DNA from: Owenia fusiformis
Lineage: Eukaryota; Annelida; Polychaeta; Sabellida; Oweniidae
DNA length: 64,000 bases
Direction: 5' to 3'
NCBI GenBank assembly: GCA_903813345.2
Contig: CAIIXF020000001.1
Span: 26,773,915 to 26,837,914 of the forward strand
The translations under genes and the position numbers were made by a program. Position 1 is the stretch's first letter; each line of letters begins with the position of its first letter. The notes below the pieces were generated by a model, which saw only the letters and a list, made by a program, of their open reading frames with translations, did not search any database and had not been told where the DNA came from. Below are positions 24,301 through 34,500 of this stretch, piece by piece.

Positions 24301-26545
24301 ATTTCGCATGGCTTTTCAACATAGCACCATATTTGACTTTTCAGGCTCCACTTTTATTATTCTATGCCTATATAATGTTACTGTGCACTGTCATATATGT
24401 ACATAATCATGTGTCTACATGGCGTTTTGAAAGAGTATAGAGCTAGATTCAAAGCACCGTTCTTGCGAGTTTCAAATGAAAATATTGAAAATGCATGTAT
24501 TGAGGACTGCAACTTTTTATGTCTACACTCAAAACTTGAAATTCCCGCTGTAAAGATATAGTCCCACGCGGAAGTGCACGTCATAAAACTGATGGGTTAA
24601 GGCAATGTGCCGTCCCACTGACACGGATTTTGGTACAACGCGCATCGGTAGGTCTTTTCGGCACAATGCGCGTCGGTATAATGGGTTTCGGTATAATGGG
24701 TTTCGGTATAATACGCGTCGGTATAATGAGGTGATCCCCTATGTGTTCATTGTTCTCTATTCAGAAAAATATTAATAAGGAAAATGTACTGGGAGGTTTT
24801 GGATATGGGGTTTATCCAGAGGCAGATATGCATATCTACCTTCGGTAGGTATATAAGAGTTATGTACTGGGAGGTTTTGGATATAGGGTATATCCCGAGG
24901 TATATATTTATATCTCCCCGAGGGACCGAAGGGACAAAGGGGAGATATAAATATTTCCCGAGGGATATACCCTATTTCCAAAACCTACCGTACATACTGT
25001 ACTGTACAGTAACTGGTGTATCTCCTACCATGAGTGGGTTTGGGGTTCTACCTTTTTCAAATAACAAGATAGGCCTATTTAATGTAAAAGCAGAATTTAT
25101 ATTTAACATTTTCGTATCTTTAGTTCAATTCAAGGAAATTGAAACATTTAAAATTTAAAACTTAAATTAAAATTTTTTAAACTTCCCGGGAGCGGGATGG
25201 ATATACAATATATCCTGCCCGCTCCTCAGATATGATATATATTCCCGGATGATATCTACGCTGCGCTCACTCGTAGAGATGGGCGATATCCAATCATGGA
25301 TAAAATGGTATCCCACAAAAATCATAGATTATCCTCTATTTATCCCATACTTGGATGTGTTACAGGTACATAAAGCAGGTTTGTAAAAACCTATATTTTC
25401 ATCAGCGGGCAGATACAGCTTTACGTCCCGCTCCGAGCGGGCAGATATAGTATATGCCCGCTACGTCATAATCGCCATTCGCATATTGGTTAATTTTTGT
25501 AAAGTTCACATGTTTGAAATTTTCTGAACTGTGGCCAATTGAACAATGTGAACCAGATGACCAAAATTGGTATGGGATAAACAGATCATCCTATAGTCGG
25601 TTCAGGATATTGGGATTATCCCTTGGTCAATATAATATATCTACCCTCGGGACATACGGCCCTCGGGCAGATATATTTGCCTCGGGATAATCCCAATATC
25701 CTGAGCCTCATATAGGATAATCTCTATTTATCTCAGGTAGATATGCATATCTCATGTAGGATAAACCCCATTTCCAAAGCGACCATACATCATTGCTTTA
25801 ACCTATACCCAGTTAAGTTTTCTAAACTATTTTTCTTTAATTTCAATTAAAAGTAATTTCAATTTTTCAGTAAGTGGACGATATTCCTGGGAGCCTGGAG
25901 GTTTTGGATATGGAAATCTAAAAATCAGGATAAGGGATTTATCTCACCAACTTATCTCCCGTAAACTCTTCTGGGCAATAGATGAATATTGATATACACA
26001 TTTTATTTTTATTTTTTGAATACTTTAGAACACACTAACTGCCATCAAAGCCAGTTTCAAAAGTTGCCAATTTGGAAAAACACCTTTACATATTTTCAGA
26101 TGGAGCTTTGGTTGAAAGAAACTCAAATGGATATAGTCACACACATATAGAAATGACGCCCTCTGATACAAGGCATTCAGCCCAGCATACATCAACAAAT
26201 CAAGCTAGTCCCCCACCACAAGCTTCTGCAGACCTCCAGCATCCCACAACTGATCAATGTCGCGATGACAGACAACAGCAGGCAACTGGAGAAATCAGGC
26301 AACATGATAACACAAAGGAAAGATTAAAAAGAAAATTAACTGACATTGAAAAGCAGGAATGCTCAACTGAAATTGACAGAGATGTTGTAACACATGTGGA
26401 GGATGATGGAGGGAGATCAGGTTTTGATGACGTTGGAGCAGCTGATGATAATGATACAGATATCAACTCTGATATACTGGATATAAATAAGAATGAAACT
26501 CAAAAAGATCTTAACACTGGAATTTGCTCTTTAACTTTAGCTTAG
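15317..26545 (+). CDS. Aquaporin water channel with long acidic C-terminal tail, five exons
   Basis: Exons 15317-15678, 16147-16339, 16594-16674, 17109-17238 and 26100-26545 join in phase to 403 codons plus stop. Both pore motifs are present: HINPAVT in exon 1 and [13 protein letters not shown] in exon 3. Selectivity-filter positions read Phe (20 residues before the first NPA Asn), His (LVHLIA), Cys (TGCG) and Arg (NPAR), as in strict water channels; the Cys is the mercury-sensitive position of AQP1. Hydrophobic segments alternate as expected for a six-helix plasma-membrane channel. Exon 5 adds about 148 hydrophilic residues (Gln/Ser-rich, then a KRK patch, then Asp-rich). Its assignment rests on phase and the CAG|GTAAAT donor at 17238, across an 8.9-kb repeat-filled intron. 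If that donor is not used, the frame stops at 17262-17264, giving a 263-residue form. The start ATG 15317 is the first in frame before the first membrane helix. Confidence 0.9.
17273..17388. mobile_element. 116-bp near-perfect hairpin MITE (TTAA-flanked)
   Basis: Two arms starting TTAAGCTAAGTTCACACCAA pair almost completely around a GCAAAGC|AGCTTTGC centre, with TTAA at both limits (the right side has one extra T). TTAA duplication fits piggyBac-type mobilisation. It begins nine bases after the alternative aquaporin stop. Confidence 0.75.
17804..17957. mobile_element. Small inverted-repeat element, 154 bp
   Basis: ATGCAACTAGCGCCTGTCGG and its inverse bound the element, with a second inner inverted pair (GGCAACT...TATTTAAATATG). 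No coding sequence. Lies in the long aquaporin intron. Confidence 0.65.
18705..18823 (+). repeat. Tandem ~20-bp CATTATACCGA(AACC/CGCG) units, left array
   Basis: Repeated CATTATACCGAAACC and CATTATACCGACGCG units after the lead GGGGTCCGTG. A matching array in opposite orientation lies at 24602-24741. The accidental open frame across it (repeated 'RALYRNPLY') is not a gene. Confidence 0.85.
19624..19923. promoter_or_regulatory. Five TGACGTCA palindromes (CRE/ATF consensus) in 300 bp
   Basis: Perfect TGACGTCA at 19624, 19835, 19878, 19885 (overlapping the previous one by one base) and 19916. A GCGCATGCGC (NRF1-type) palindrome is at 19374-19383. The sites lie inside the aquaporin intron among repeats, so function is speculative. 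Confidence 0.25.
20700..21070 (+). mobile_element. tRNA-derived SINE, about 370 bp
   Basis: A GC-richer island in AT-rich intron. An A-box-like TAGCCTAGTGG (20713-20723) and a B-box-like GTTCGAGCC (20776-20784) mark a tRNA-derived head with an internal RNA polymerase III promoter. A tRNA-unrelated body follows, ending near 'gccattcgcagtgaccc'. No cloverleaf or CCA-ready acceptor was found, so it is not a tRNA gene. Sits in the aquaporin intron, sense orientation. Confidence 0.7.
21185..22013 (+). mobile_element. Foldback element, copy 2 (829 bp)
   Basis: Same architecture as copy 1 and flanked by ATATA duplications (21180-21184, 22014-22018). The 19-base TGTCCGCTGTGACGGAGCA-type motif is at both ends and flanks the centre. 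Arm-specific differences show the same orientation as copy 3. Lies in the aquaporin intron. Confidence 0.9.
22472..23270. mobile_element. AACG-studded inverted-repeat element, ~800 bp
   Basis: ACCCTACTATCACACCAAAC at the left pairs with its inverse (GTTTGGTGTGATAGGGGGGT) at the right, both flanked by TA. By hand count about 30 AACG/CGTT tetramers, mostly as GAACG, occur through the body. A second internal copy of the CTATCACACCAAAC start at ~22862 is followed by sequence parallel to the left end, so part of the element is a direct duplication. No coding sequence. CpG content is far above the surrounding DNA. Confidence 0.7.
24602..24741 (-). repeat. Tandem ~20-bp CATTATACCGA units, right array (inverted)
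   Basis: Units GGTATAATGGGTTTC and GGTATAATGCGCGTC, the inverse of those at 18705-18823, ending at AGGTGATCCCC. Confidence 0.85.
24784..25790. repeat. Island of nested palindromes, ~1 kb
   Basis: Outer inverted ends are GTACTGGGAGGTTTTGGATA at the left and its degenerate inverse at 25760-25790. Between them are several separate hairpins: one around 'tcccgag...ctcggga' at 24890-24990, GAGCGGG/CCCGCTC pairs at 25185-25230 and 25410-25460, and 'gataatcccaatatcctga' pairs at 25600-25700. A partial copy of the outer end reappears at ~25890-25920. Probably a composite MITE; no coding sequence. Confidence 0.6.
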
Positions 26546-26589
26546 ACTTATGCATGATAAACATTGTGTGTATGTCAGTTTGGGTCACT

Positions 26590-27560
26590 GGATTGTATCT
26601 TGCGAGTAAAGTGATTGTACAACATTTAGGTTCAAGAGGTTGTATACCATTTATGGTTCAAGAGGTCGTACATCAGTTAGGGTCAAGAGGTTGTGCATCA
26701 TTTATGGTCAAGAGGTTGAAAATCATTTACGGTCAAGAGGTTGTACATCATTTATGGTTCAAGAGGTTGTACATCAGTTAGGGTCAAGAGGTTGTGCATC
26801 ATCTATGGTCAAGAGCCTGTACATTATTTACAGTCAAGAGGCTGTCCAACATTTAGGGGCAAGAGGCTGAACATCAGTTAGGGTCAAGAGGATCAAGAGG
26901 TTGTACATCATTTATGGTCTAGAGGTTGTACATCATTTAGAGTCTAGAGGTTGTACATCATTTATGGTCAAGAGGTTGTACATCAATTATGGTCTAAGAG
27001 GTTGTACATCATTTAGAGTCTAGAGGTTGTACATCATTTATGGTCAAGAGGCTGAACATCATTTAGGGTCAAGAGATTGTACATCATTTACTGTCTAAGA
27101 GAAGTGCATTATTTAGGATCAAGAGGTTGTACATCATTTATGGTCAAAAGGTTGTACATCAGTAAGGGTCTAGGGATTGTACATCATTTACGGTCAAGAG
27201 GTTGTACATCATTTAGAGCCTAGAGGTTGTAAATCATTTAGGATCAAGGGGTTGTACATTATTTAGGATCAAGAGGTTGTGCATCAGTTGGGGTCTAGAC
27301 TTTGTACATCATTTATGTTTTTTTTAGGTTATTGTTATTTATTTCCATATTATGTCAGAAAATTAACTGACATTGAAAAGCAGGAATGCTCAGCTGTTGT
27401 TCATCAGTTAGGGTCAAGAGGTTGTGCATCATTTACGGTCAAGAGGTTGTACATCATTTAGAGTCTAGAGGTTGTACATCATTAAGGATCAAGAGGTTGT
27501 ACATTATTTAGGATCAAGAGGTTGTGCATCAGTTGCGGTCACTGGATTGTACATCAAATA
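26590..27560 (+). repeat. 25-bp minisatellite after the aquaporin gene
   Basis: Roughly 35 units of ~25 bases (TCAAGAGGTTGTACATCATTTATGG and variants such as CAGTTAGGG). It starts about 50 bases past the aquaporin stop, so it may lie in the 3' untranslated region. It is interrupted near 27310-27405 by non-repeat sequence including a copy of an aquaporin coding segment. Unit length is not a multiple of three. Confidence 0.95.
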
Positions 27561-28508
27561 TTTGGGTTTCCGTTGTTCCAGAAAAATGACAAAATGAGTC
27601 ATTAAATTATTATGATTTTATTACATTTATAAGTTTTTATGATACAAGAGCATGCTAAACATACATGTATGTAAGCTTCAGATTACAGTGTACATTGTAC
27701 ATAACATTGCATTTTAAATATATATAGTTTAATGAAAATGTACATATGATTGGTACTCGAGTATATTTTGAGATAAGTAACAACTTATGTCATCATAGTA
27801 TCAAAAATACAAACAATCACTTTACAATGAGGATTTACAATCCATTTTTGTTTTTTTATAATATGTAATTTTGCATTTACAAAATTTTCTAAATCAATAT
27901 CGTCTTATCCACTGAAATCAACTATATTATAAAATGTGATACAACTTTAAAAAGAAAATATGTGTAACGTATTCGAGGTAAGGCTGTACACAGGGAAATT
28001 GATAACATAATATAAAGTGAGATAATCACCCTATGACATGTATGATGCAGAACAATGCAGAAAAATGATGAGATTTTATGAGTTAAGAATCCAAAGAGTA
28101 TGTGGAAATAGCATTAAGAATTCTTTTTACTTTGTGCAATTCTGCATCATCAATGTAGGATCGGATGATTGATAATATTGCCTAAGATCATTTTAATCTG
28201 TCAGCAAAGCTTATTTTTATAAGCTTTATTGAAGGCTTATTTCTGCCACTGAACATGGACACAATCAGTCTTGTTACAAGAGATGGGCACAAGTTGAAAA
28301 TGCCCTCAAATAATTTCCCTAAAATGTTCCAAATCAATATCAAATAATCAGTGTGAAACATATCCAGGTTGGCCAAGATTAACATACTGGTACATCATCG
28401 TCAAACTTAACAGATGCACATATAAACCAATCTGAGACATATCTTATTTAAATCATTGTGAAGGTCATAGTATATCATAGTCTGTACAATTTCCTATGAG
28501 CTGGCTTC
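27561..28508. other. Convergent intergenic region
   Basis: AT-rich stretch between the 3' ends of the aquaporin (+) and ELYS (-) genes. A minus-strand AATAAA (plus-strand TTTATT at 28225-28230) about 280 bases past the ELYS stop could be its polyadenylation signal. Nothing else seen. Confidence 0.45.
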
Positions 28509-31500
28509 TCACCAAAGTTTAGGCTGTTTTTTCTTTAGTCCACCAGTTGATCGAGTTCTTGTATTGCGCGGAGCTGTAGATGACTTCTGAGATGATAGTC
28601 GAGTTCGCACCCCAGTTGAGACAGATTCTTCCGGAATGGGTGAAATGAAGTTAATAGGACTATTTGACATGCTGGTTAAGTTTTTCTTGTTCCTAGAATA
28701 AAGATATGAATTCAATCCTTTTAACATGTTAAAAGTGAATATAATATTATTTGAAACAGGCCCATGTCATCAAATATTTGTAACAAATTATATTTGCATT
28801 GCATTGTGCAGAATTCCTGTTGTGTTTTAAAGCTGTACATGTTACAAGATGTTCCAATAAACAAACAAGCAAAACTCAGTTCACTGCAAGTTAAAAATAT
28901 ATAGAATAGAATTTACACTGAACAATTTGTGCACTGCAATCTATGATTAGTGAAAACAAGGAAAGGATGAGTCTGGGAATGAGTCTGGGTATTATTTCTA
29001 CTTTGTATGTCATATATGTTGCCATTGGTGTTTTTTCTATGATGATGACTATTTGTTTTCTGTTAGGATACTTATTTTGACTGAGGGACCAAAAGGACTC
29101 ATCCTTTACACTTATTCAGTGTGGTTGGGTGGTTTACTCTTGCACAAACTTACTTGGGAGGCCTGCCTCTTCTTGGTTTAGTGGCCTCTGGTATAGACTC
29201 GCTCTCAGATGTAGAGCTCACTCTGCTACTTTGCCTGGTGGGCTTACTTCTTGTGGGGGTTTTTCTGGTGGGGGTCAGGTGTCCTGAACGTGTACGAGTG
29301 GCTGGGGGTGAGAACACAAAGGGCTTGGCAGGACTTACTGGCTCTGCTTGTAGTTTGGCTCGAGTGCCTGAAAAACATTTTTTGTACCATTAGTATCCTA
29401 ACTGACTAATCTCGTTTTACAAAAACACTTCTGAAAATGTCTACAGTCAAATCATACAGGTCTTACTGCATCTTACAGGCGTTTATTAAATATGAATTGC
29501 CAATATTAAATGTTTACTTCAATTTCAAAGAAACTGCATCCATTGACTTAATTTTTGGACTTTCTTGGACACTGTAACCACACCAATGGTGGAACAGATC
29601 AACATGGAGTGCATATTAATACACTAACTGCATGTAGGAACAACAATAATTTTAGTAAGAATTCATACAAGCGTCAAACATACTATAACCACTGTAGATA
29701 CCTACCTTCTGGTGAGTTGACAGGCATAGGGTTGGAGAAAGTAAAACTTGGTGCTCCTCCCCCTGGTAAAACACAAATACAAAAAACAATGTCAGTACAA
29801 ACATAGTGTAACAAACAAATTACACACCAAATTATATTAGTTTATAAAGCCCTAAGTTGAGGGTAGATGAAAATAGTGACCTATAGAAGTATTACATTAC
29901 ACCAGGGGGTTTCATTAGCAGCAGGCAACAGGCGATTTTCACCGGTCGTTCACAAAATGGCCTGATGTTTTTAAGGACTTGTCAACTTTTCCATGTTAAA
30001 TTTATGATTTCCATTAATTTTGCCTGTTGTTTTCATTTATTTAGCCTGTTGTGAGAAATTCTAGTGAAACCCCCGTAACACACAAACATATTAATGGAAA
30101 AGCAATATCATGATTTTTAGAACAAATGCTGATAAAACCATGCTGATGAAATGACATCGATAAAAATAATCTAGTCTAGCACAAATCCACAATATACTTG
30201 TAGGCAAATTCACAATCAATTTTCAGAGAACTAACTATTCATGATGGTACAATTTTAGAATGCCAAATATACATGTATATGTGCATTATGATTCCAAACA
30301 TTTTAGCAAATAGACTACAAAGTACAATCGCACCCGGTTGAGAAAATCATGTAATTTCCCTTTGGACATTTCTTCATTACAAAACAAATGAAATGCCAAG
30401 TTGAGAATAAATCTATTGTGAACACTGCATAAATTTGTATTAATGCTCAAATGAAAAGATATGGTTAGTAATAATCATTATTATAATTATGTAAACAATT
30501 CAAGAACCATTTGAGTTGCACAAATAAAAGAAATTACCTTCACAGGCTGACTCATCAGTGTCTGTATTAAATACAGAGTCAGGGGTCATTTCCCTTGGCC
30601 TCCCTCGACCTCTACTTTTCGGGGCCAGTTCTGGGGATGTATCCCTTGATGAACCCTGAGAAGACAGCCTTGAAGTTCTCCGAGTTGACCGTGGAGCAGG
30701 AAGCACAGACGTTGGCTTGGTTTTTGAATTTTGTAAAGTATCGCGTCTCAATCCTGATCTTAAGTTAGACACAGGTTCGGGTGTTGGGTCGCGTGATAGT
30801 CTGCGGGGCCCAGACCTTAAGTTCCTCACGGTGTATGTATCGTTAAGTTGTGGCTGTGGGGAAGGATCCCTGGAAGATGCATGTTCGGATCTTAAATTTC
30901 TAACATTGTATGTGTCATTCATAGGCTCAGGTGTCGGGTCTCTGGATGGGGTCTGTCTACCAGACCTCAGACTCCTTGTATTTTGGGCTTCTGGGGTTAC
31001 ATCACGCGATGGAGTACGTCGGCCAGATCTCAAGCTCCTTGTATTTTGGGATTCCGGGGTTACATCACGTGATGGGGTACGTCGGCCAGACCTCAAGCTC
31101 CTGGTATCAGTAATTTGGGGTTCCGGGGTAACATCCCGTGATGGCGTCTGTCGGCCAGATCTCAAGCTCCTTGTATTTTGGGATTCTGGGGTTACATCAC
31201 GGGATGGAGTGCGCCGGCCAGACCTCAAGCTTCTGGTATCAGTAATCTTGGGTTCAGGGGTAACATCCCGTGATGGAGTTCGTCTACCAGACCTCAGACT
31301 CCTAGTATTCTGGGCTTCTGGGGTAACATCTCTGGAAGTGGAACCTCGACTAGACCTCCGGGTCATTATAGGCTCTGGGGTGTTATCACGTGAAGGAGTG
31401 TGGTCCCCAGATCTTAGTCTTTGCATGTAGGAACCGGTGGATAATGGGGAGGTATCAGTTACATCTTTTGTCTCTGCAATACAAAAAAACAGATAAAACA

Positions 31501-34500
31501 TTCTGTGATATCTATTTAATAAAAATGATTTGACCAGGCAAGAGACTGTCGAGAATAAAACTATAAATACAGCATCTCCACAGAACAAAGATCAATTCAC
31601 TAATTTTTCGAACACTTGGAGACCTAAAGAATTTTTTTGTGTTACCAAGCTCTGGCATCAAGTTTTTAAAAAATCAGGTTTTGAAGTGTGGTTTATCTCA
31701 CGAAGCCATTATTTTCCAATAAAGCATGTAATTTCTAGTTTTGCATTCATCCACATCATCCTTGCAGTGTGCTCTCATGACGATGCAGATTCCAAACACA
31801 GTTCGAGTGGTACTTTCAATTGACTGTTGCTTACCTATCATTGAGATCTGGCATATATTTTGAAATAGCCATAATTTAGTCAGATTTGAACTTGTACATA
31901 TTTTTTCAACTGTACAAACAATCATGTGGTTTTGACAACGAGAATGAAAATACAGCTGCAATTTTTATTGGATCACCCTATACATCTCTAAGCAATCACT
32001 CAATGTTGACCATAAACACCTATTCAGTGAATAGAGTATCTTACAAACCTGGTTCTACATCAGACATATCACTGGCATCTGGTGGCATGTTACTCTGTGT
32101 TGTGGAGCTGCTTTCACTCTCTATGGTACTGCTCTCTGAACCTGACCTAGAAGAACCCGACCTGGTGGACCTTGGACTCACTGAAGTCCGACTGCTAATT
32201 GAGGGGCTCACCTAAAAAGGAAGTATGGATTGATTAGTCACTGTGCATAATACAGTTGCACCATAGCCTTGTGTCTCATACTGTATAGAAGCCAGGTCTA
32301 TTCGTATTTCATAAATCTGAGTTTTTATCTTGTAGTAATGTAAAAATGAAATTTAAAAATTGGCCCTTTGTTTCTAGCCTGCATAATACAGCCTATGGAA
32401 ATCATACGTAACAAAAAAATTTAAGACAAGACAAAGGGAAAAACAATAAAAATCCTAAAATTTTACCTGTTGGGTGACAGGTAATGTAGGACTGGGTTTA
32501 GGCGATTTCTGTACTTTGCTTCTGGGAGAGGGGGGCGGAGGAGTTTTGAACCCTTCATCAGACTGGAACAAAAAGGAACAAGCCTTAGAAACAATACACA
32601 TTGCCTTAAATTGGCAAACAGTATATACAAGAGTTTTCACCGATAGTATGCAATGAACAGTTCTTGACAAAATTACTAAAGTTTAACATGGTGTTCTAAC
32701 CTTTGTTGAATCTACTGATGAAAGCCTGGAATTCCTCAAAGAAGTCTGTTTATTATTGGGAATAGTATTAGGAGAAAGATGCTGTATAGACTCATCACTA
32801 GGTATTTCCACTGTCAGTTCCGGGACCTCCATAGGAACAAGTGATGATTTATTGGATATGTTTGCTGAGCACTTTGGAGATTGTTTCGGGGAATGTTTTG
32901 GAGAACTGTTGTAAACGTGTTCAGTTGTATTTACAACCAAGGCAGTTAGATTTGATTTACCCATGGTATCATACTGTTCTACATTGTCTTTAAGTGTTCT
33001 ATTGCTAATATTCTGTTTAATTTCTAGCACCTTGTCAACATCTATGCCACCATCATCACCTTTATGTTTCACTGTATCATGATGTAGTTCATTTTCACTA
33101 GAATCAATCACAGATATGGTTTCAATAGTTTCATTTTGATCTGTAGAATCAATTATTTCTATTGTAGAGTCCTTTACTTCTATAGTTTCAATAGTGTCAT
33201 TTTTATCTTCTAAGGTGTCAATGGCAGCTTTAGTCTTATTTATGTCATCCTGAGGGACGATTTTGTTATCTATGATGTTCTTATTTTTTATATTTATTTC
33301 CTCTTGAGCTTCAGCAAAGTGTTCTCTGCCACTAGTTTTTAAATTGCCTTCCATGGCATTATCTCTCCTATCAATGCTTTCATTACGAGTTTCAATTTGA
33401 TCAAAAGATTCATCTTCAATACTGTCACTATATACATCATTTTCATCATCATTATTGAGCACATCATTGACAACCTTTTGACACTCTTCTCTAGCAGAAA
33501 CAACATTCACTTCATCTACATCATTAAATTCCATAACAGCATCTTCCTGATCTTCCACATCACTATCTTGCTTTTCAGCGACATTCTCTTCATAGGATGT
33601 GTCCCTTTGTGCCTCTGAGGTGGCAAGAATATTGCGGATTATATTTCTAATATTCTTTGTTGTTTGAGGTGTCTGAGGGGTCTCTGTGAGGTGGTCTTGT
33701 TCGGGTGTTCTCAGTGGGGGAGTATCGTGACTAACATCCATGATGTCAACATGGTCTAAAAATACAGAAAACAAAATTATAAATGGGTTACATCTTAAGA
33801 CATTCTAGATTTCATGAATTTATAATTGTAAACAATGTGTGAACAATTTATCATAATAGCACTTAGATAGATATACATATGTTATTTTATTAGTATGACT
33901 AATTGAGTCCTGAGTGTCACACTTTGTTAATAAGCTGCTTCAATGTATGTAATATTCAACACTGAAATGCTGAGTGTCCATAGGGGATAATACTAAGTAC
34001 CTGAAATATATTTTACTCCACTGAAAAAATATTACAAATTGTTTTTTTGTGAAATGATTCTACACTTTACAATGGGCATTTGTTGTAATTTCACTGAAAT
34101 ACAAGAATGCAAGAATCTAGAAAGCTGATTACGAGTAACTAAATCATGAAAATCTACCATTCATACCTTGTTCTTCCTGATCCCCCTTATTTACACTTTT
34201 ATTAAGGTTAAAAGTGATGTCATTGTCTACATTTTGTACACCTTCCATATCTTCCTCTTCTTGGTTGTCAGTGGTGTCAAGCCTCAGGGCTAGAGATTCC
34301 TCTGGGCTCCCTACCAGTGGAGATGCACCACCAACCCTCACTGGGCTCTCTACTAGTGTATCAGTCCTTGAAGCCATCTTGGGGGATTTTCTAAAACATT
34401 TAATCCTCGGATTAAGCAACTTTACTTTATTGCAGTAAAAAATATCAGATGTCAATGATTGATTAATAATTTGATAATATGAATTAATAGTATTAGCTTT

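Larger units (their letters stand above)
18705..24741. mobile_element. Possible 6-kb element bounded by inverted tandem-repeat arrays
   Basis: The inverted arrays at both ends share the outermost lead (GGGGTC..TG then CATTATACCG), as expected for terminal repeats built from tandem units, known for example from Galileo/foldback elements. No transposase was recognised between them. The interior holds a SINE, foldback copy 2 and an AACG-rich element, possibly later nested insertions. Two independent short elements would be the alternative. Confidence 0.35.

Noticed and set aside
26590-27560. CRISPR-like regular array
   Set aside because: Units are contiguous with no unique spacers, in a eukaryotic genome: a minisatellite.
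30717-31430. 237-codon plus-strand frame
   Set aside because: Antisense shadow of the tandem repeat in the ELYS exon; the minus strand has splice sites and phase on both sides.
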